This document shows, one piece after another, positions 8,448 through 16,045 of a stretch of DNA of 18,993 nucleotides. Every line of letters starts with the position of its first letter. Position 1 is the first letter of the stretch. This DNA comes from Clostridium sp. CAG:524 (GTDB lineage Bacteria > Bacillota_I > Bacilli_A > RF39 > UBA660). The notes under the pieces are model-generated. The model saw only the letters and a program-made list of their open reading frames with translations. It had not been told where the DNA came from and ran no database searches. Location of the stretch: assembly GCA_000434555.1 (NCBI GenBank), contig FR880093.1, forward strand, positions 1-18,993. The letters are read 5' to 3'. Position numbers and translations under genes: made by a program.

Positions 8448-8481
8448 TCAATAAAATATATTTAATATTTATATAAAATGT

Positions 8482-8489
8482 GATATGAT
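8482..8489 (+). promoter_or_regulatory. Extended -10 promoter giving a possible leaderless mRNA
   Basis: TG-A-TATGAT (8482-8489) lies only six bases before the ATG at 8496. Transcription would start at or next to the start codon. No Shine-Dalgarno sequence is present between them. The -35 region (TTTAAT at 8461-8466) is weak. Confidence 0.5.
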
Positions 8490-8495
8490 TTTATC

Positions 8496-9434
8496 ATGAA
8501 GAATAAAGTAGGAATAACAATTATATTTGTACTATTGATTGCAGTAATAGCACTACTATTTGCCGCATTCATATATAAGCTAGATAAAAAATCTTTAAAT
8601 GAAGGATTTTATTTGCTTGGTGAAAATGAAGTTACTATTGAATATGGAAATAAATATGATGAACTTGGTTATGTTGCAATAGTTAATGATACAGACTATC
8701 ATAGCAAAGTAATAGTTGAAAATAATGTTGATGAAACTAAATTAGGAGAATATGAAGTAAATTATTATTTAACAATAAAAAGACTAAATAAAACTTTAAC
8801 AAGAAAAGTAAAAGTAGTAGACAATACTAAACCTGAAATAAAGATAACAGGTAACAAAGAGGTAACATGTACTGTTAAATTAAATGATTGCGTACTTCCA
8901 AAATATGAAGCAACTGACAATTACGATGGAAATATCACAAAAAATGTTACAATAGAAAATGGTATTAACAATGATAAAAAAGGAACATATGAAGTAATAT
9001 ATAAAGTAAAAGATAGTAGTGGAAATGAAGCAAAAGATGCAGTAAAAGTAATTGTTAAAGATAAGTTTGAACACACTTACGTAAACATTTCAATATCAAA
9101 ACAAAAATTAACTTATTATGTTAAGGATAAAGCAGTATTAACAACTGATGTAACAACTGGAAAAAATAATGCGACTAAAACAGGTAAATTCAAAATAAGA
9201 AATAAAGTAAGAAATACATATTTAACAGGTAAAGACTATAAATCATTTGTTAAATATTGGATGGCATATTCAGGAAATAATTATGGAATACATGATGCTT
9301 CTTGGAGAAATAAATTTGGCGGAAAAATTTATAAAACAAATGGAAGTCATGGTTGCGTTAATGTACCAACGGATGCAGCTGCTAAACTTTATAGTATGTT
9401 AGAAATTGGAACTCCAGTTTATATTAAAAGATAA
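8496..9434 (+). CDS. Membrane-anchored L,D-transpeptidase (YkuD) with bacterial Ig-like domains
   Basis: A 312-residue exported protein. An N-terminal membrane anchor or uncleaved signal (residues 6-27) is followed by two Ig-like modules of the DUF5011 type. The first spans about 38-108, the second about 113-189, ending in YEVIYKVKDSSGNEAKDAVKV. C125 and C132 could form a disulfide. The YkuD catalytic domain (about 193-312) has H266 in YGIHDA and the active-site motif SHGCVNVP with C287. These enzymes crosslink peptidoglycan through 3-3 bonds or attach proteins to it, and resist most beta-lactams. The start has no ribosome binding site, and the -10 box ends six bases before it, so translation from a leaderless mRNA is possible. 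A terminator hairpin follows directly. Confidence 0.92.
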   Translation: MKNKVGITIIFVLLIAVIALLFAAFIYKLDKKSLNEGFYLLGENEVTIEYGNKYDELGYVAIVNDTDYHSKVIVENNVDETKLGEYEVNYYLTIKRLNKTLTRKVKVVDNTKPEIKITGNKEVTCTVKLNDCVLPKYEATDNYDGNITKNVTIENGINNDKKGTYEVIYKVKDSSGNEAKDAVKVIVKDKFEHTYVNISISKQKLTYYVKDKAVLTTDVTTGKNNATKTGKFKIRNKVRNTYLTGKDYKSFVKYWMAYSGNNYGIHDASWRNKFGGKIYKTNGSHGCVNVPTDAAAKLYSMLEIGTPVYIKR

Positions 9435-9438
9435 CAAG

Positions 9439-9470
9439 GCATAATGATTATAAGTCATAATGCTTTTTAT
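9439..9470 (+). terminator. Terminator behind the L,D-transpeptidase gene
   Basis: GCATAATGA (9439-9447), a 7-base loop, TCATAATGC (9455-9463) and TTTTTAT. The stem has one internal A-A mismatch. Confidence 0.8.
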
Positions 9471-9497
9471 ATGTAAAAAATTAAAAGCCAATCAACC

Positions 9498-9526
9498 TTG
9501 AATTATATTATTTATTGTGGTAATAT
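9498..9526 (+). promoter_or_regulatory. Promoter of agrA-agrC
   Basis: TTGAAT (9498-9503), exactly 17 bases, then TAATAT (9521-9526). The ribosome binding site GGGGAG (9536-9541) sits in the loop of a possible small hairpin, AGACG with TGTCT, before the ATG at 9553. Confidence 0.65.
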
Positions 9527-9552
9527 TAAAGACGTGGGGAGATGTCTCTTAA

Positions 9553-10269
9553 ATGATAAATTTTGTAATTGTGGATGACAATAATATGCACAGGAAAAAA
9601 GTAAGTAGTATTATTATGACAATTATGATGAATAATAAGGTTAGTTTTGAAATTCAAGAATTTGGTGATTTCAATTCTACATTGTTGAATTATTTTAAGA
9701 ATCCAAAGCCCAATTCCATTTATATATTAGATTTAGAACTTCCAAGTGGTGATGGTATTGATATTGCTAGAAAGATCAGAGATGAATATAATGATTGGAC
9801 TAGTCCTATTATAATTTTAACTGCTCATACATCACTGTATTTTCAAGTCTATAAGCAAAGACTGCAAATATTAGATTTTATTGGTAAATCAGATAATATA
9901 GAAAAGAATATCAATGAAAATATAGCAATATGTTTAAGAATGCTGAATATGGATAGAATATATAAATTTACCTATAGACACACTGACTATACAATACCTA
10001 TAAATAAAATAGACTATATTCAAAAAGATGACAGAAGAATCAAAATTGTTTGTAAGAATGAAGAATATTATACAATTGATACAATTAATTCTATTAAAGA
10101 CAATTTTCCATCATATTTCATAATATCTTGTAAAGGAACATTATTAAATATGAATAATGTATTAAAAATAGATTGGATTAATTGTAAAGTTTATTTCAAA
10201 GATGGACTAGAAGCATTTGTAGTATCAAAAAGTCATAAAAAGGATATAGACAATTATGAAAGAAATTAG
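9553..10269 (+). CDS. agrA: AgrA-type LytTR response regulator
   Basis: A 238-residue two-component regulator. The receiver domain (about 1-125) shows the acidic pair D8-D9, phosphoacceptor D60 in YILDLELPSGDG, T90 in IILTAH and K112 in GKSD. The LytTR DNA-binding domain (about 137-234) has the typical features of the AgrA/ComE/PlnC group, including YIISCKGTLLNMNNV-like and FVVSKSHKK segments. LytTR regulators bind pairs of direct repeats about two helical turns apart; such repeats exist upstream of agrB in this window. The gene lies ahead of the sensor kinase gene and overlaps it by 14 bases, the reverse of the C-then-A order in the staphylococcal operon. The symbol reflects family and context; the regulon is unknown. 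Confidence 0.87.
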   Translation: MINFVIVDDNNMHRKKVSSIIMTIMMNNKVSFEIQEFGDFNSTLLNYFKNPKPNSIYILDLELPSGDGIDIARKIRDEYNDWTSPIIILTAHTSLYFQVYKQRLQILDFIGKSDNIEKNINENIAICLRMLNMDRIYKFTYRHTDYTIPINKIDYIQKDDRRIKIVCKNEEYYTIDTINSIKDNFPSYFIISCKGTLLNMNNVLKIDWINCKVYFKDGLEAFVVSKSHKKDIDNYERN

Positions 10270-11545
10270 TTCGACGGTAGTATTATATTTATTTAATTTA
10301 GTATCCACATATTTTATGTTCCTAGGATATTCTTTTATTTCAAAAGAAAAATTTAAATATAATTTTAAGAATATAGTTTGTGTTATTATAACTTCAACAT
10401 TATTTTTGATAAACAATAGTCATAATTCTACTATTATAAAAGTACCAATTATAATATTGATTTTGTTAATATTTTTTAAAATTGTTTTTAATGGTAGACT
10501 TAGAAATATAGTTATATATACATTTACATTTTATTTAGCATTAGTCTTCTTTGATTTTATGTTTTCATTTATATTTCATTGGTTAAATGCTATAATAGCT
10601 CCAGATTTATCACGAAACTATTTAATTATGGGTGGATTTACCTTATTAATAACCTTTTTAACATCCTTATTTTGTAAGCTTAAATTTGTGAGAAAGTTCA
10701 GCGATTTAATAATTAATTTATCTAAAAACAATTATGTTAATGTTCTTGTAATATCATTAATTATATTATTTATAGTAATATTATCTACAAAACTATCTCT
10801 TGAATATGGTTATGAAAAATTTCTTTTTAATTTATTATTACTATCTGTATTTCTATTTTTTATAGTTTTTGCTTTTGTTAAAAATCATTTGGCTCAAAAA
10901 GAAAAACAAGAAAAAGAAACTTTATTAGAATTTATATCTAAATATGAAAAGATTATAGACGAAAATAGAATAAATAAGCATGAAATGTTAAATAATCTAA
11001 TAATATTAAGAAGTTTTGAAGATAAAAATACAGAAGAATATAATAAAGTTCTTGATGATCTAATTGTAACTTATGATAATAATAGTGATGCTTGTATTAA
11101 AAATATATCAAAATTGCCAACAGGACTTAAAGGTATTTTATATTATAAAATAAATGATATGAGAAATAAGAATATTAATTTAAATGTTAATATATCTAAA
11201 AGAGTATCATCACCACTTGAAAAGTTGCCACTAGATGAATATGTCATATTATCTAGAATTATTGGTATTGTCATGGATAATGCTTTAGAAGCATCAATAA
11301 AAAGTAAAGAAAAATTTGTTATGATTGAAGTATTTGAACAAAATGACAATGTTATAATAATTATAGAAAATAGTTATAACAATAAGGTAGATATTAATGA
11401 TTTGAAGAAAAAGAATTTTAGCACTAAAGGCAAAAGTAGAGGACTTGGACTTTATATAGCTAACATGCTTCTTAAGAAAAGTAAACATATAGAAATGACT
11501 CAACATGCAGAAGAATTATTTATAACTAAACTTACTATAAAATAA
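10256..11545 (+). CDS. agrC: AgrC-type peptide-sensing histidine kinase
   Basis: A 429-residue sensor kinase of the HPK10 group. The N-terminal half has about six membrane helices (roughly 7-24, 38-53, 60-80, 86-110, 124-140 and 160-210 as two passes) where a peptide would bind from outside. The phosphoacceptor is H242 in NKHEMLNNL. The GHKL ATPase domain shows the N box IVMDNALEA (D341-N342) and the G box GKSRGLGLYIANML (392-405). A classic second G box is absent, as in other AgrC-like kinases. The start overlaps agrA by 14 bases and uses AAAGGAT inside agrA. It should phosphorylate AgrA when the cyclic peptide from the convergent agrBD genes is present. Confidence 0.87.
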   Translation: MKEISSTVVLYLFNLVSTYFMFLGYSFISKEKFKYNFKNIVCVIITSTLFLINNSHNSTIIKVPIIILILLIFFKIVFNGRLRNIVIYTFTFYLALVFFDFMFSFIFHWLNAIIAPDLSRNYLIMGGFTLLITFLTSLFCKLKFVRKFSDLIINLSKNNYVNVLVISLIILFIVILSTKLSLEYGYEKFLFNLLLLSVFLFFIVFAFVKNHLAQKEKQEKETLLEFISKYEKIIDENRINKHEMLNNLIILRSFEDKNTEEYNKVLDDLIVTYDNNSDACIKNISKLPTGLKGILYYKINDMRNKNINLNVNISKRVSSPLEKLPLDEYVILSRIIGIVMDNALEASIKSKEKFVMIEVFEQNDNVIIIIENSYNNKVDINDLKKKNFSTKGKSRGLGLYIANMLLKKSKHIEMTQHAEELFITKLTIK

Positions 11546-11590
11546 TAAATATTACCTAAATAAATAATATTAAACCTAAAAATTTTCAAT

Positions 11591-11628
11591 AAAAAAGCTA
11601 CTCATTTTATAATGAATAGTTTTTTATT
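11591..11628. terminator. Bidirectional terminator between agrC and agrD
   Basis: CTACTCATT (11598-11606), TTAT loop, AATGAATAG (11611-11619), flanked by A-run and T-run. As minus-strand RNA all nine positions pair (one G-U); as plus-strand RNA one position is C-A. It separates the convergent agrAC and agrBD transcripts. Confidence 0.75.
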
Positions 11629-11633
11629 TTGAA

Positions 11634-11750
11634 TTATAGCATTGATTCAGGCATTTCTGGTTCATCAAATACAGCAACAATGCATCCAGTAGTAGCAGTA
11701 GCAGCAATTAGACTACCAATTGCAGCAGCTATTGTAGCAAATAATTTCAT
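11634..11750 (-). CDS. agrD: AgrD: precursor of a cyclic autoinducing peptide
   Basis: A 38-residue peptide read directly from the minus strand behind agrB. It has an amphipathic, Ala-rich leader (MKLFATIAAAIGSLIAAT, residues 1-18), the core ATTGCIVAVF with C23, and an acidic tail DEPEMPESML. The tail matches the conserved DE-x-E-x-P motif at which AgrB cuts, as in staphylococcal AgrD. The product would be a thiolactone closed between C23 and the residue before D29, that is F28. This gives a ring of six residues, where five is usual. The ATG overlaps the agrB stop by one base (TAATG), and a full AAAGGAGG lies eight bases upstream, so production should be much higher than that of AgrB. The N-terminal cut site that fixes the tail length of the pheromone cannot be read from the sequence. 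Confidence 0.88.
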   Translation of the reverse strand: MKLFATIAAAIGSLIAATATTGCIVAVFDEPEMPESML

Positions 11751-12358
11751 TAATTAATCCTCCTTTCCTTATAATTTAAATAATTATTATATGTTAATCC
11801 AAATAGTTTATAACTAATTGGTAAAACCATAGTCATTTCTAATATTATTGAGAATGTTAATGTGTTTGATAAAATATTATTCTTAGTAAATATTACTATT
11901 ACTGTATAAATACTAGCAAGTAAAGTTGTAATTACTTTGTACATTATTCTTTTTTTCTTATGAATTAATGGTCTTTTAACAGTATCGGCGGGACTATATA
12001 TTAACAATAATATAGTTCCTATAAGAGAAAGAATAATATTTATATATTTTGGAATAACTATTAATTTCAATAAATATGGAAATGGCACAAATACTAGAAG
12101 TGAAGCTATCCAACATTCTTTAGTACTTTTTGCATGTATACCAAATCCAGTAAGTCTTAGTATTCCGTAAAACAAGAATATAAGAGATAACTCTTTATAA
12201 GTTCTAAGTATTATTGATATTACATAAATTACTCCGATTTTTGTAAGGGTTAAATATAGTGATTCAAGACCATACTTAATTTCATTTAATTTTTGTTCAG
12301 TATAATCTGTATTATTTCTAATACTTAACATTATATTTTTAATTACTACTTCCTTCAT
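11750..12358 (-). CDS. agrB: AgrB membrane peptidase that cyclises AgrD
   Basis: A 202-residue membrane protease of the AgrB family, close to the usual length. The catalytic pair is visible as H75 in GFGIHAKS and C82 in KECW, at the same seven-residue spacing as H77 and C84 of staphylococcal AgrB. The family segment SPADTVKRPL (about 121-130) is also present, as are about five to six membrane helices. It cuts off the acidic tail of AgrD and forms the thiolactone ring. AAGGAG lies four bases before the ATG. The gene forms an operon with agrD on the minus strand, convergent with agrAC. A candidate promoter and three TGTCGA repeats lie upstream. Confidence 0.92.
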   Translation of the reverse strand: MKEVVIKNIMLSIRNNTDYTEQKLNEIKYGLESLYLTLTKIGVIYVISIILRTYKELSLIFLFYGILRLTGFGIHAKSTKECWIASLLVFVPFPYLLKLIVIPKYINIILSLIGTILLLIYSPADTVKRPLIHKKKRIMYKVITTLLASIYTVIVIFTKNNILSNTLTFSIILEMTMVLPISYKLFGLTYNNYLNYKERRIN

Positions 12359-12379
12359 ATTTCTCCTTACATATACATC

Positions 12380-12407
12380 ATAATATAAATTTCATATAAA
12401 AAATCAA
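12380..12407 (-). promoter_or_regulatory. Candidate promoter of agrBD
   Basis: On the minus strand TTGATT (12407-12402), 16 bases, TATTAT (12385-12380). Transcription would start only a few bases before the AAGGAG motif. Confidence 0.45.
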
Positions 12408-12428
12408 ATATGTTTTTAAAAGAACTTA

Positions 12429-12457
12429 ATGTCGAATAATATGTCGAGTAATGTCGA
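12429..12457. promoter_or_regulatory. Three ATGTCGA direct repeats, candidate AgrA operator
   Basis: ATGTCGA occurs at 12429-12435, 12441-12447 and 12451-12457. The first and third are 22 bp apart, two helical turns, as in tandem LytTR (AgrA-type) sites. The block ends about 21 bp upstream of the candidate agrB -35, the position of an activator site. TGTCGAA also resembles the Spo0A box, an alternative reading. Confidence 0.5.
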
Positions 12458-12477
12458 AATTTGATATTTTTTTTATG

Positions 12478-12493
12478 ATTATGCATGCATAAT
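12478..12493. repeat. Perfect 16-bp palindrome
   Basis: ATTATGCATGCATAAT is its own reverse complement. It lies between the agrB and csp genes. A possible extended -10 for csp (TG-A-TATAAA, 12503-12511) would place this palindrome over the -35 region, so it may be an operator of a dimeric repressor. Confidence 0.5.
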
Positions 12494-12597
12494 ATACTTT
12501 TATGATATAAATAAAAAATAATTTTAATTTGTAGTAAGATTTACATTGCAAGACAACGAAGAAATACATGAATTAAAATTAGGAAAGGTGGTGTGTT

Positions 12598-12819
12598 ATG
12601 AGCAGAGGTCGTGTTAAGTGGTTCAACAATGAAAAAGGTTACGGATTTATTGAATATGAAGGACTTGTAAACGAAGACATATTTGTTCATTATTCAGCTA
12701 TTGAAAAAGAAGGATACAAAACACTTAGTGAAGGCCAAATAGTTGAATTTACATTAATTGAAACGGCTAAAGGTAATCAAGCAATCAATGTAAGAGAAGT
12801 AAGTTTAACAACTGTATAA
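12598..12819 (+). CDS. Cold-shock domain protein
   Basis: A 73-residue CSD protein, slightly longer than the usual 66-70. It carries KWFNNEKGYGFIEY, which includes the RNP1 surface (KGYGFIEY), and the RNP2 surface DIFVHYSAI. These aromatic residues bind single-stranded RNA and DNA and melt mRNA structure. Relative to B. subtilis CspB, the loop after the first strands has a short YEGLVNED insertion. The start has an unusually strong AAAGGTGG at 12584-12591. Most of the 239 bases upstream is non-coding and could give a long leader, which is common for cold-shock genes, although no exact transcription start can be assigned. The stop codon lies inside the terminator stem. Confidence 0.95.
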   Translation: MSRGRVKWFNNEKGYGFIEYEGLVNEDIFVHYSAIEKEGYKTLSEGQIVEFTLIETAKGNQAINVREVSLTTV

Positions 12820-12848
12820 ATACACGAAGTTTGTGTATTTTTATTTTG
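12818..12848 (+). terminator. Terminator of the cold-shock gene
   Basis: AAATACAC (12818-12825), 7-base loop, GTGTATTT (12833-12840), then TTATTTT. The stem begins within the TAA stop. Confidence 0.85.
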
Positions 12849-12866
12849 TAAAATATTTGTGATAAT

Positions 12867-12895
12867 TTGACACTTTTGTAGAATATTTATTTAAT
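12867..12895 (+). promoter_or_regulatory. Promoter of the HPF gene
   Basis: A consensus TTGACA at 12867-12872 is followed 17 bases later by TTTAAT (12890-12895). The ribosome binding site AGGAGG is at 12914-12919. Confidence 0.55.
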
Positions 12896-12928
12896 ATATG
12901 TTATCCTTTAATTAGGAGGATGATGTAA

Positions 12929-13456
12929 ATGAGATATAATATTCGTGGTAACAAAATAGATGTTACAGAAGCTATTGATAATTACATTAAAAGTAAATTA
13001 TCTAGATTAGATAAGTATTTAGATGATAATGATGAAGTGGAGGCTAAAGCTATAATTTCAGCTCGTGGTAAAGACCAAAAAGTTGAAGTTACTATATGGA
13101 GTGGTAAATATAACATAAGAGCTGAAGAAACAAGCGAAGATTTATATGCCGCTATAGATTTAGTAATAGATAAATTAGAAAGACAATTTAAGAAATATAG
13201 AGGTAAACTTTCAAGTAAGAAAAATAAAGTGAATATGGATGCAACTATTGATGCATACTTTGAAGTACCAGAACCTAACGAAACAATTGTTAGAAGAAAA
13301 GAAGTATTTCTAAAACCAATTGATGAAGAAGAAGCAATAACACAAATGGAATTATTAGGACATACATTCTTTGTATTCAAAAATGTTGATACAGAAAAGA
13401 TTAATGTTGTGTATAAAAGAAATGATGGGGATTATGGAATTATAGAAGCAAATTAA
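12929..13456 (+). CDS. hpf: Long-form ribosome hibernation promoting factor
   Basis: A 175-residue protein of the long HPF (YvyD/YfiA) type. The S30AE domain (about 1-100) begins MRYNIRGNKIDVTEAIDNYI and binds the decoding centre of the 30S subunit. After a lysine-rich linker (about 92-103) the C-terminal domain (about 120-175) carries VRRKEVFLKPIDEEEAITQM and VYKRNDGDYGIIEA, the segment that dimerises to form 100S ribosomes. Length and both domains are complete. It lies just ahead of secA, the order seen in B. subtilis (yvyD-secA), but a terminator and a separate secA promoter lie between them. Confidence 0.95.
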   Translation: MRYNIRGNKIDVTEAIDNYIKSKLSRLDKYLDDNDEVEAKAIISARGKDQKVEVTIWSGKYNIRAEETSEDLYAAIDLVIDKLERQFKKYRGKLSSKKNKVNMDATIDAYFEVPEPNETIVRRKEVFLKPIDEEEAITQMELLGHTFFVFKNVDTEKINVVYKRNDGDYGIIEAN

Positions 13457-13467
13457 TATAGTTATTT

Positions 13468-13502
13468 ATAGCACATTTCTTATAAGAGAGTGTGCTATTT
13501 TT
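13468..13502 (+). terminator. Terminator between hpf and secA
   Basis: ATAGCACA (13468-13475) pairs with TGTGCTAT (13491-13498) and is followed by a run of T's, which reaches the secA -35 box. Confidence 0.85.
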
Positions 13503-13531
13503 TTGACTTTAATATTATATTAGTTTATAAT
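13503..13531 (+). promoter_or_regulatory. Promoter of secA
   Basis: TTGACT (13503-13508), exactly 17 bases, TATAAT (13526-13531). A start near 13538 would leave a leader of about 15 bases with GGAG at 13541. Confidence 0.8.
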
Positions 13532-13552
13532 ATTTGCTATGGAGATGATATT

Positions 13553-16045
13553 ATGGGATTACTTAAAAATTTATTTGATTATGAAACAAAAGAACTTAAA
13601 AAGATAAATAAAATTGTTGATGAAATAGAAGCATTAGACGAAGAAATGCAAAAGATAACTGAAGTAGAATTTAAGGCGAAAACTGAAGAATTCAAGAAAA
13701 GACTTACTGAAGGAGAAACTCTTGATGATATATTAGTCCCAGCTTTTGCACTTGCAAGAGAAGCATGTTTTAGAGCAATAGGTGAAAAACCATTTAGAGT
13801 ACAATTAATAGGTGGCGTTGCAATTCACAGAGGGAACATTGCTGAAATGAAAACCGGTGAAGGTAAAACTTTAACAACAGTACTTCCAGCTTATCTAAAT
13901 GCATTAGAAGGAAAAGGTGTTCATGTTATTACAACAAACGAATACTTGTCAACACGTAATGCAGAGTGGATGGAACCAATTTACACACTACTTGGTGTAA
14001 GTGTAGGTATAAATTTAAGAGAAAAGAGCCCTAAAGAAAAAAGAGAAGCATACAATGCTGACATTACATATACAACAAATAATGAACTTGGATTTGATTA
14101 TCTAAGAGATAATATGGTTGTTCATAAAGAAAATAGAACTCAAAGAGGACTTAACTTTGCTATTATAGATGAAGTAGATAGTATTCTTATAGATGAAGCA
14201 AGAACTCCGTTAATTATAAGTGGCGGTGTTGCTAAAAGTGCTAATGTTTATAAAGAAGCAGATAGAGTTGCTAAAAATTTAACCCTTGATGATTACGTTG
14301 TTGATGAAAAAACTAAAAAAGTTACATTAACAGAAGAAGGTGTTAAACACGCTGAAAACTTACTTCATTTAGATAATTTATATGACATAAAAAATAGCGT
14401 AATGGTACACAATCTTGATAAAGCATTGACTGCTAATTATGCATTCAAAAGAGATGTTGACTATGTTGTTGAAAATGATCAAGTATTAATTGTTGATACA
14501 TTTACTGGAAGACTTATGCATGGTCGTCAATTTAGTGAAGGACTACATCAAGCAATAGAAGCAAAAGAAAATGTAACTATAAATGAAGAAACTAAAACAC
14601 TAGCAACAATTACATTTCAAAACTTATTTAGAATGTATAATAAACTTGCTGGTATGACAGGTACTGCTAAAACAGAAGAAGAAGAATTTCAAAATATATA
14701 TAATACATATGTTGTATGTATTCCAACTAATAAGCCAGTTATTCGTGATGATCAAGTTGATTTAATTTATTCATCACTAAAAGGTAAATATAGTGCAATT
14801 GTTAAAACAGTTAAAGAAATACATAAAACAGGTAGACCTGTTTTAGTAGGTGTAGCATCAGTAGAAACAAGTGAGGTTATAAGCCAACTATTAGATAAAG
14901 CAGGAATCAAACATGAATTATTAAATGCTAAAAATCATGAAAGAGAAGCACATATTATAGAAAATGCTGGTAAGAAAGGTGCTGTAACTATCGCAACTAA
15001 CATGGCTGGACGTGGTACTGATATTAAATTAGGTGAAGGTGTTCGTGAACTAGGAGGACTTTATGTAATAGGTACTGAAAGACACGATTCAAGACGTATT
15101 GATAACCAACTTCGTGGTCGTAGTGGACGTCAAGGTGATCCAGGTACAACTAGATTCTTCGTTTCTATGGAAGATGATTTAATGGTTAAATTTGGCTCAG
15201 AAAAGATGAAAACTATTATGGAAAGTTTAGGAATTAGTGGAGACCAAGCTATTTCAAATAAAATGATATCTAAAAATATAGAATCAGCTCAAAAGAAAGT
15301 AGAAGGCTTCAACTTTGATAGACGTAAAGGATTACTAGATTTTGATAACGTAATCTCTAAACAAAGAGAAATAATATATGAAAGACGTAATGAAATATTA
15401 GATAAAGATAGTATAAGAGATAGAGTTCTTGATACATTTAAAGAATTTGTAACAGGACAAATCAATTCACACTTAAATGAAAATAATACACTAAGTGATA
15501 ATGATATAGACAATATCATGGAACAATTTAATGCTCATTTACTTAAGAGAACTAAATTAAAGAAAGAAGATTTTGAAGGTAAAAAACCTGATGAAGTAAT
15601 TGATTTTATCTATAAAATAGTAGTAGAAGATTACAATAAAAAACTTGAAGATATTCCAGAAGAAATACAAAATGATTTTGAAAAAACTATTTCTTTAAGA
15701 ATTATTGATAAGTATTGGATGGATCAATTAGATGCAATGGAAAATCTAAAAGAAGGAGTAGGACTTCGTGGTTATGCTCAAAGTAATCCACTTCAAGTTT
15801 ATGCTTTAGAAGGATTCCAATTATTTGATAATATGATGGCCAGTATCAATGCTGAAATATCAAATTACTTATTAAATGCTGAAGTTAGACAAAATATTGA
15901 AAGAGAAGAAGTTAAAAATATAAAGACTAATGATGGAAAAGAAGGAGTTAAAAATACACCTAAAAAAGCAAAAGAAAAAATAGGTAGAAATGATCCATGT
16001 CCATGTGGAAGTGGTAAGAAGTACAAAAACTGTTGTGGTAAATAA
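13553..16045 (+). CDS. secA: SecA preprotein translocase ATPase
   Basis: The frame opens at 13490, but that start lies upstream of the promoter. The ATG at 13553 with GGAG before it gives the normal N-terminus MGLLKNLFDYETKELKK and 830 residues (B. subtilis SecA has 841). Visible motifs: Walker A EMKTGEGKT (K105), DEVDSILIDEARTPL (206-220, Walker B region), TGTAKTEEEEF, GRGTDIKLG and the arginine-finger motif QLRGRSGRQGDPG. The C-terminal zinc-binding SEC-C tail is GRNDPCPCGSGKKYKNCCGK, with C816, C818, C827 and C828. SecA drives Sec-dependent export with SecYEG and should serve the exported proteins of this window. The 45 bases encoding the end of the SEC-C motif are repeated at 17517 and 18259. 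In Bacilli prfB often follows secA; here an accessory patch follows instead. Confidence 0.97.
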   Translation: MGLLKNLFDYETKELKKINKIVDEIEALDEEMQKITEVEFKAKTEEFKKRLTEGETLDDILVPAFALAREACFRAIGEKPFRVQLIGGVAIHRGNIAEMKTGEGKTLTTVLPAYLNALEGKGVHVITTNEYLSTRNAEWMEPIYTLLGVSVGINLREKSPKEKREAYNADITYTTNNELGFDYLRDNMVVHKENRTQRGLNFAIIDEVDSILIDEARTPLIISGGVAKSANVYKEADRVAKNLTLDDYVVDEKTKKVTLTEEGVKHAENLLHLDNLYDIKNSVMVHNLDKALTANYAFKRDVDYVVENDQVLIVDTFTGRLMHGRQFSEGLHQAIEAKENVTINEETKTLATITFQNLFRMYNKLAGMTGTAKTEEEEFQNIYNTYVVCIPTNKPVIRDDQVDLIYSSLKGKYSAIVKTVKEIHKTGRPVLVGVASVETSEVISQLLDKAGIKHELLNAKNHEREAHIIENAGKKGAVTIATNMAGRGTDIKLGEGVRELGGLYVIGTERHDSRRIDNQLRGRSGRQGDPGTTRFFVSMEDDLMVKFGSEKMKTIMESLGISGDQAISNKMISKNIESAQKKVEGFNFDRRKGLLDFDNVISKQREIIYERRNEILDKDSIRDRVLDTFKEFVTGQINSHLNENNTLSDNDIDNIMEQFNAHLLKRTKLKKEDFEGKKPDEVIDFIYKIVVEDYNKKLEDIPEEIQNDFEKTISLRIIDKYWMDQLDAMENLKEGVGLRGYAQSNPLQVYALEGFQLFDNMMASINAEISNYLLNAEVRQNIEREEVKNIKTNDGKEGVKNTPKKAKEKIGRNDPCPCGSGKKYKNCCGK
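16001..16045 (+). repeat. secA 3'-end repeat, copy 1 (within secA)
   Basis: The last 45 bases of secA, from CCATGTGGAAG to the TAA stop, encoding PCGSGKKYKNCCGK. Copy 2 (17517-17561) matches at 42 of 45 positions with 30 identical in a row. Copy 3 (18259-18303) matches at 39 of 45, all changes synonymous. No similarity extends beyond either edge. Confidence 0.9.

Noticed and set aside
12982..13380. 132-residue minus-strand frame inside hpf
   Set aside because: Antisense shadow of a conserved gene; composition (Ser/Leu rich) is typical of such shadows.
13490..13552. Upstream start of SecA adding 21 residues
   Set aside because: It lies in the hpf terminator and upstream of the secA promoter; the normal SecA N-terminus begins at 13553.
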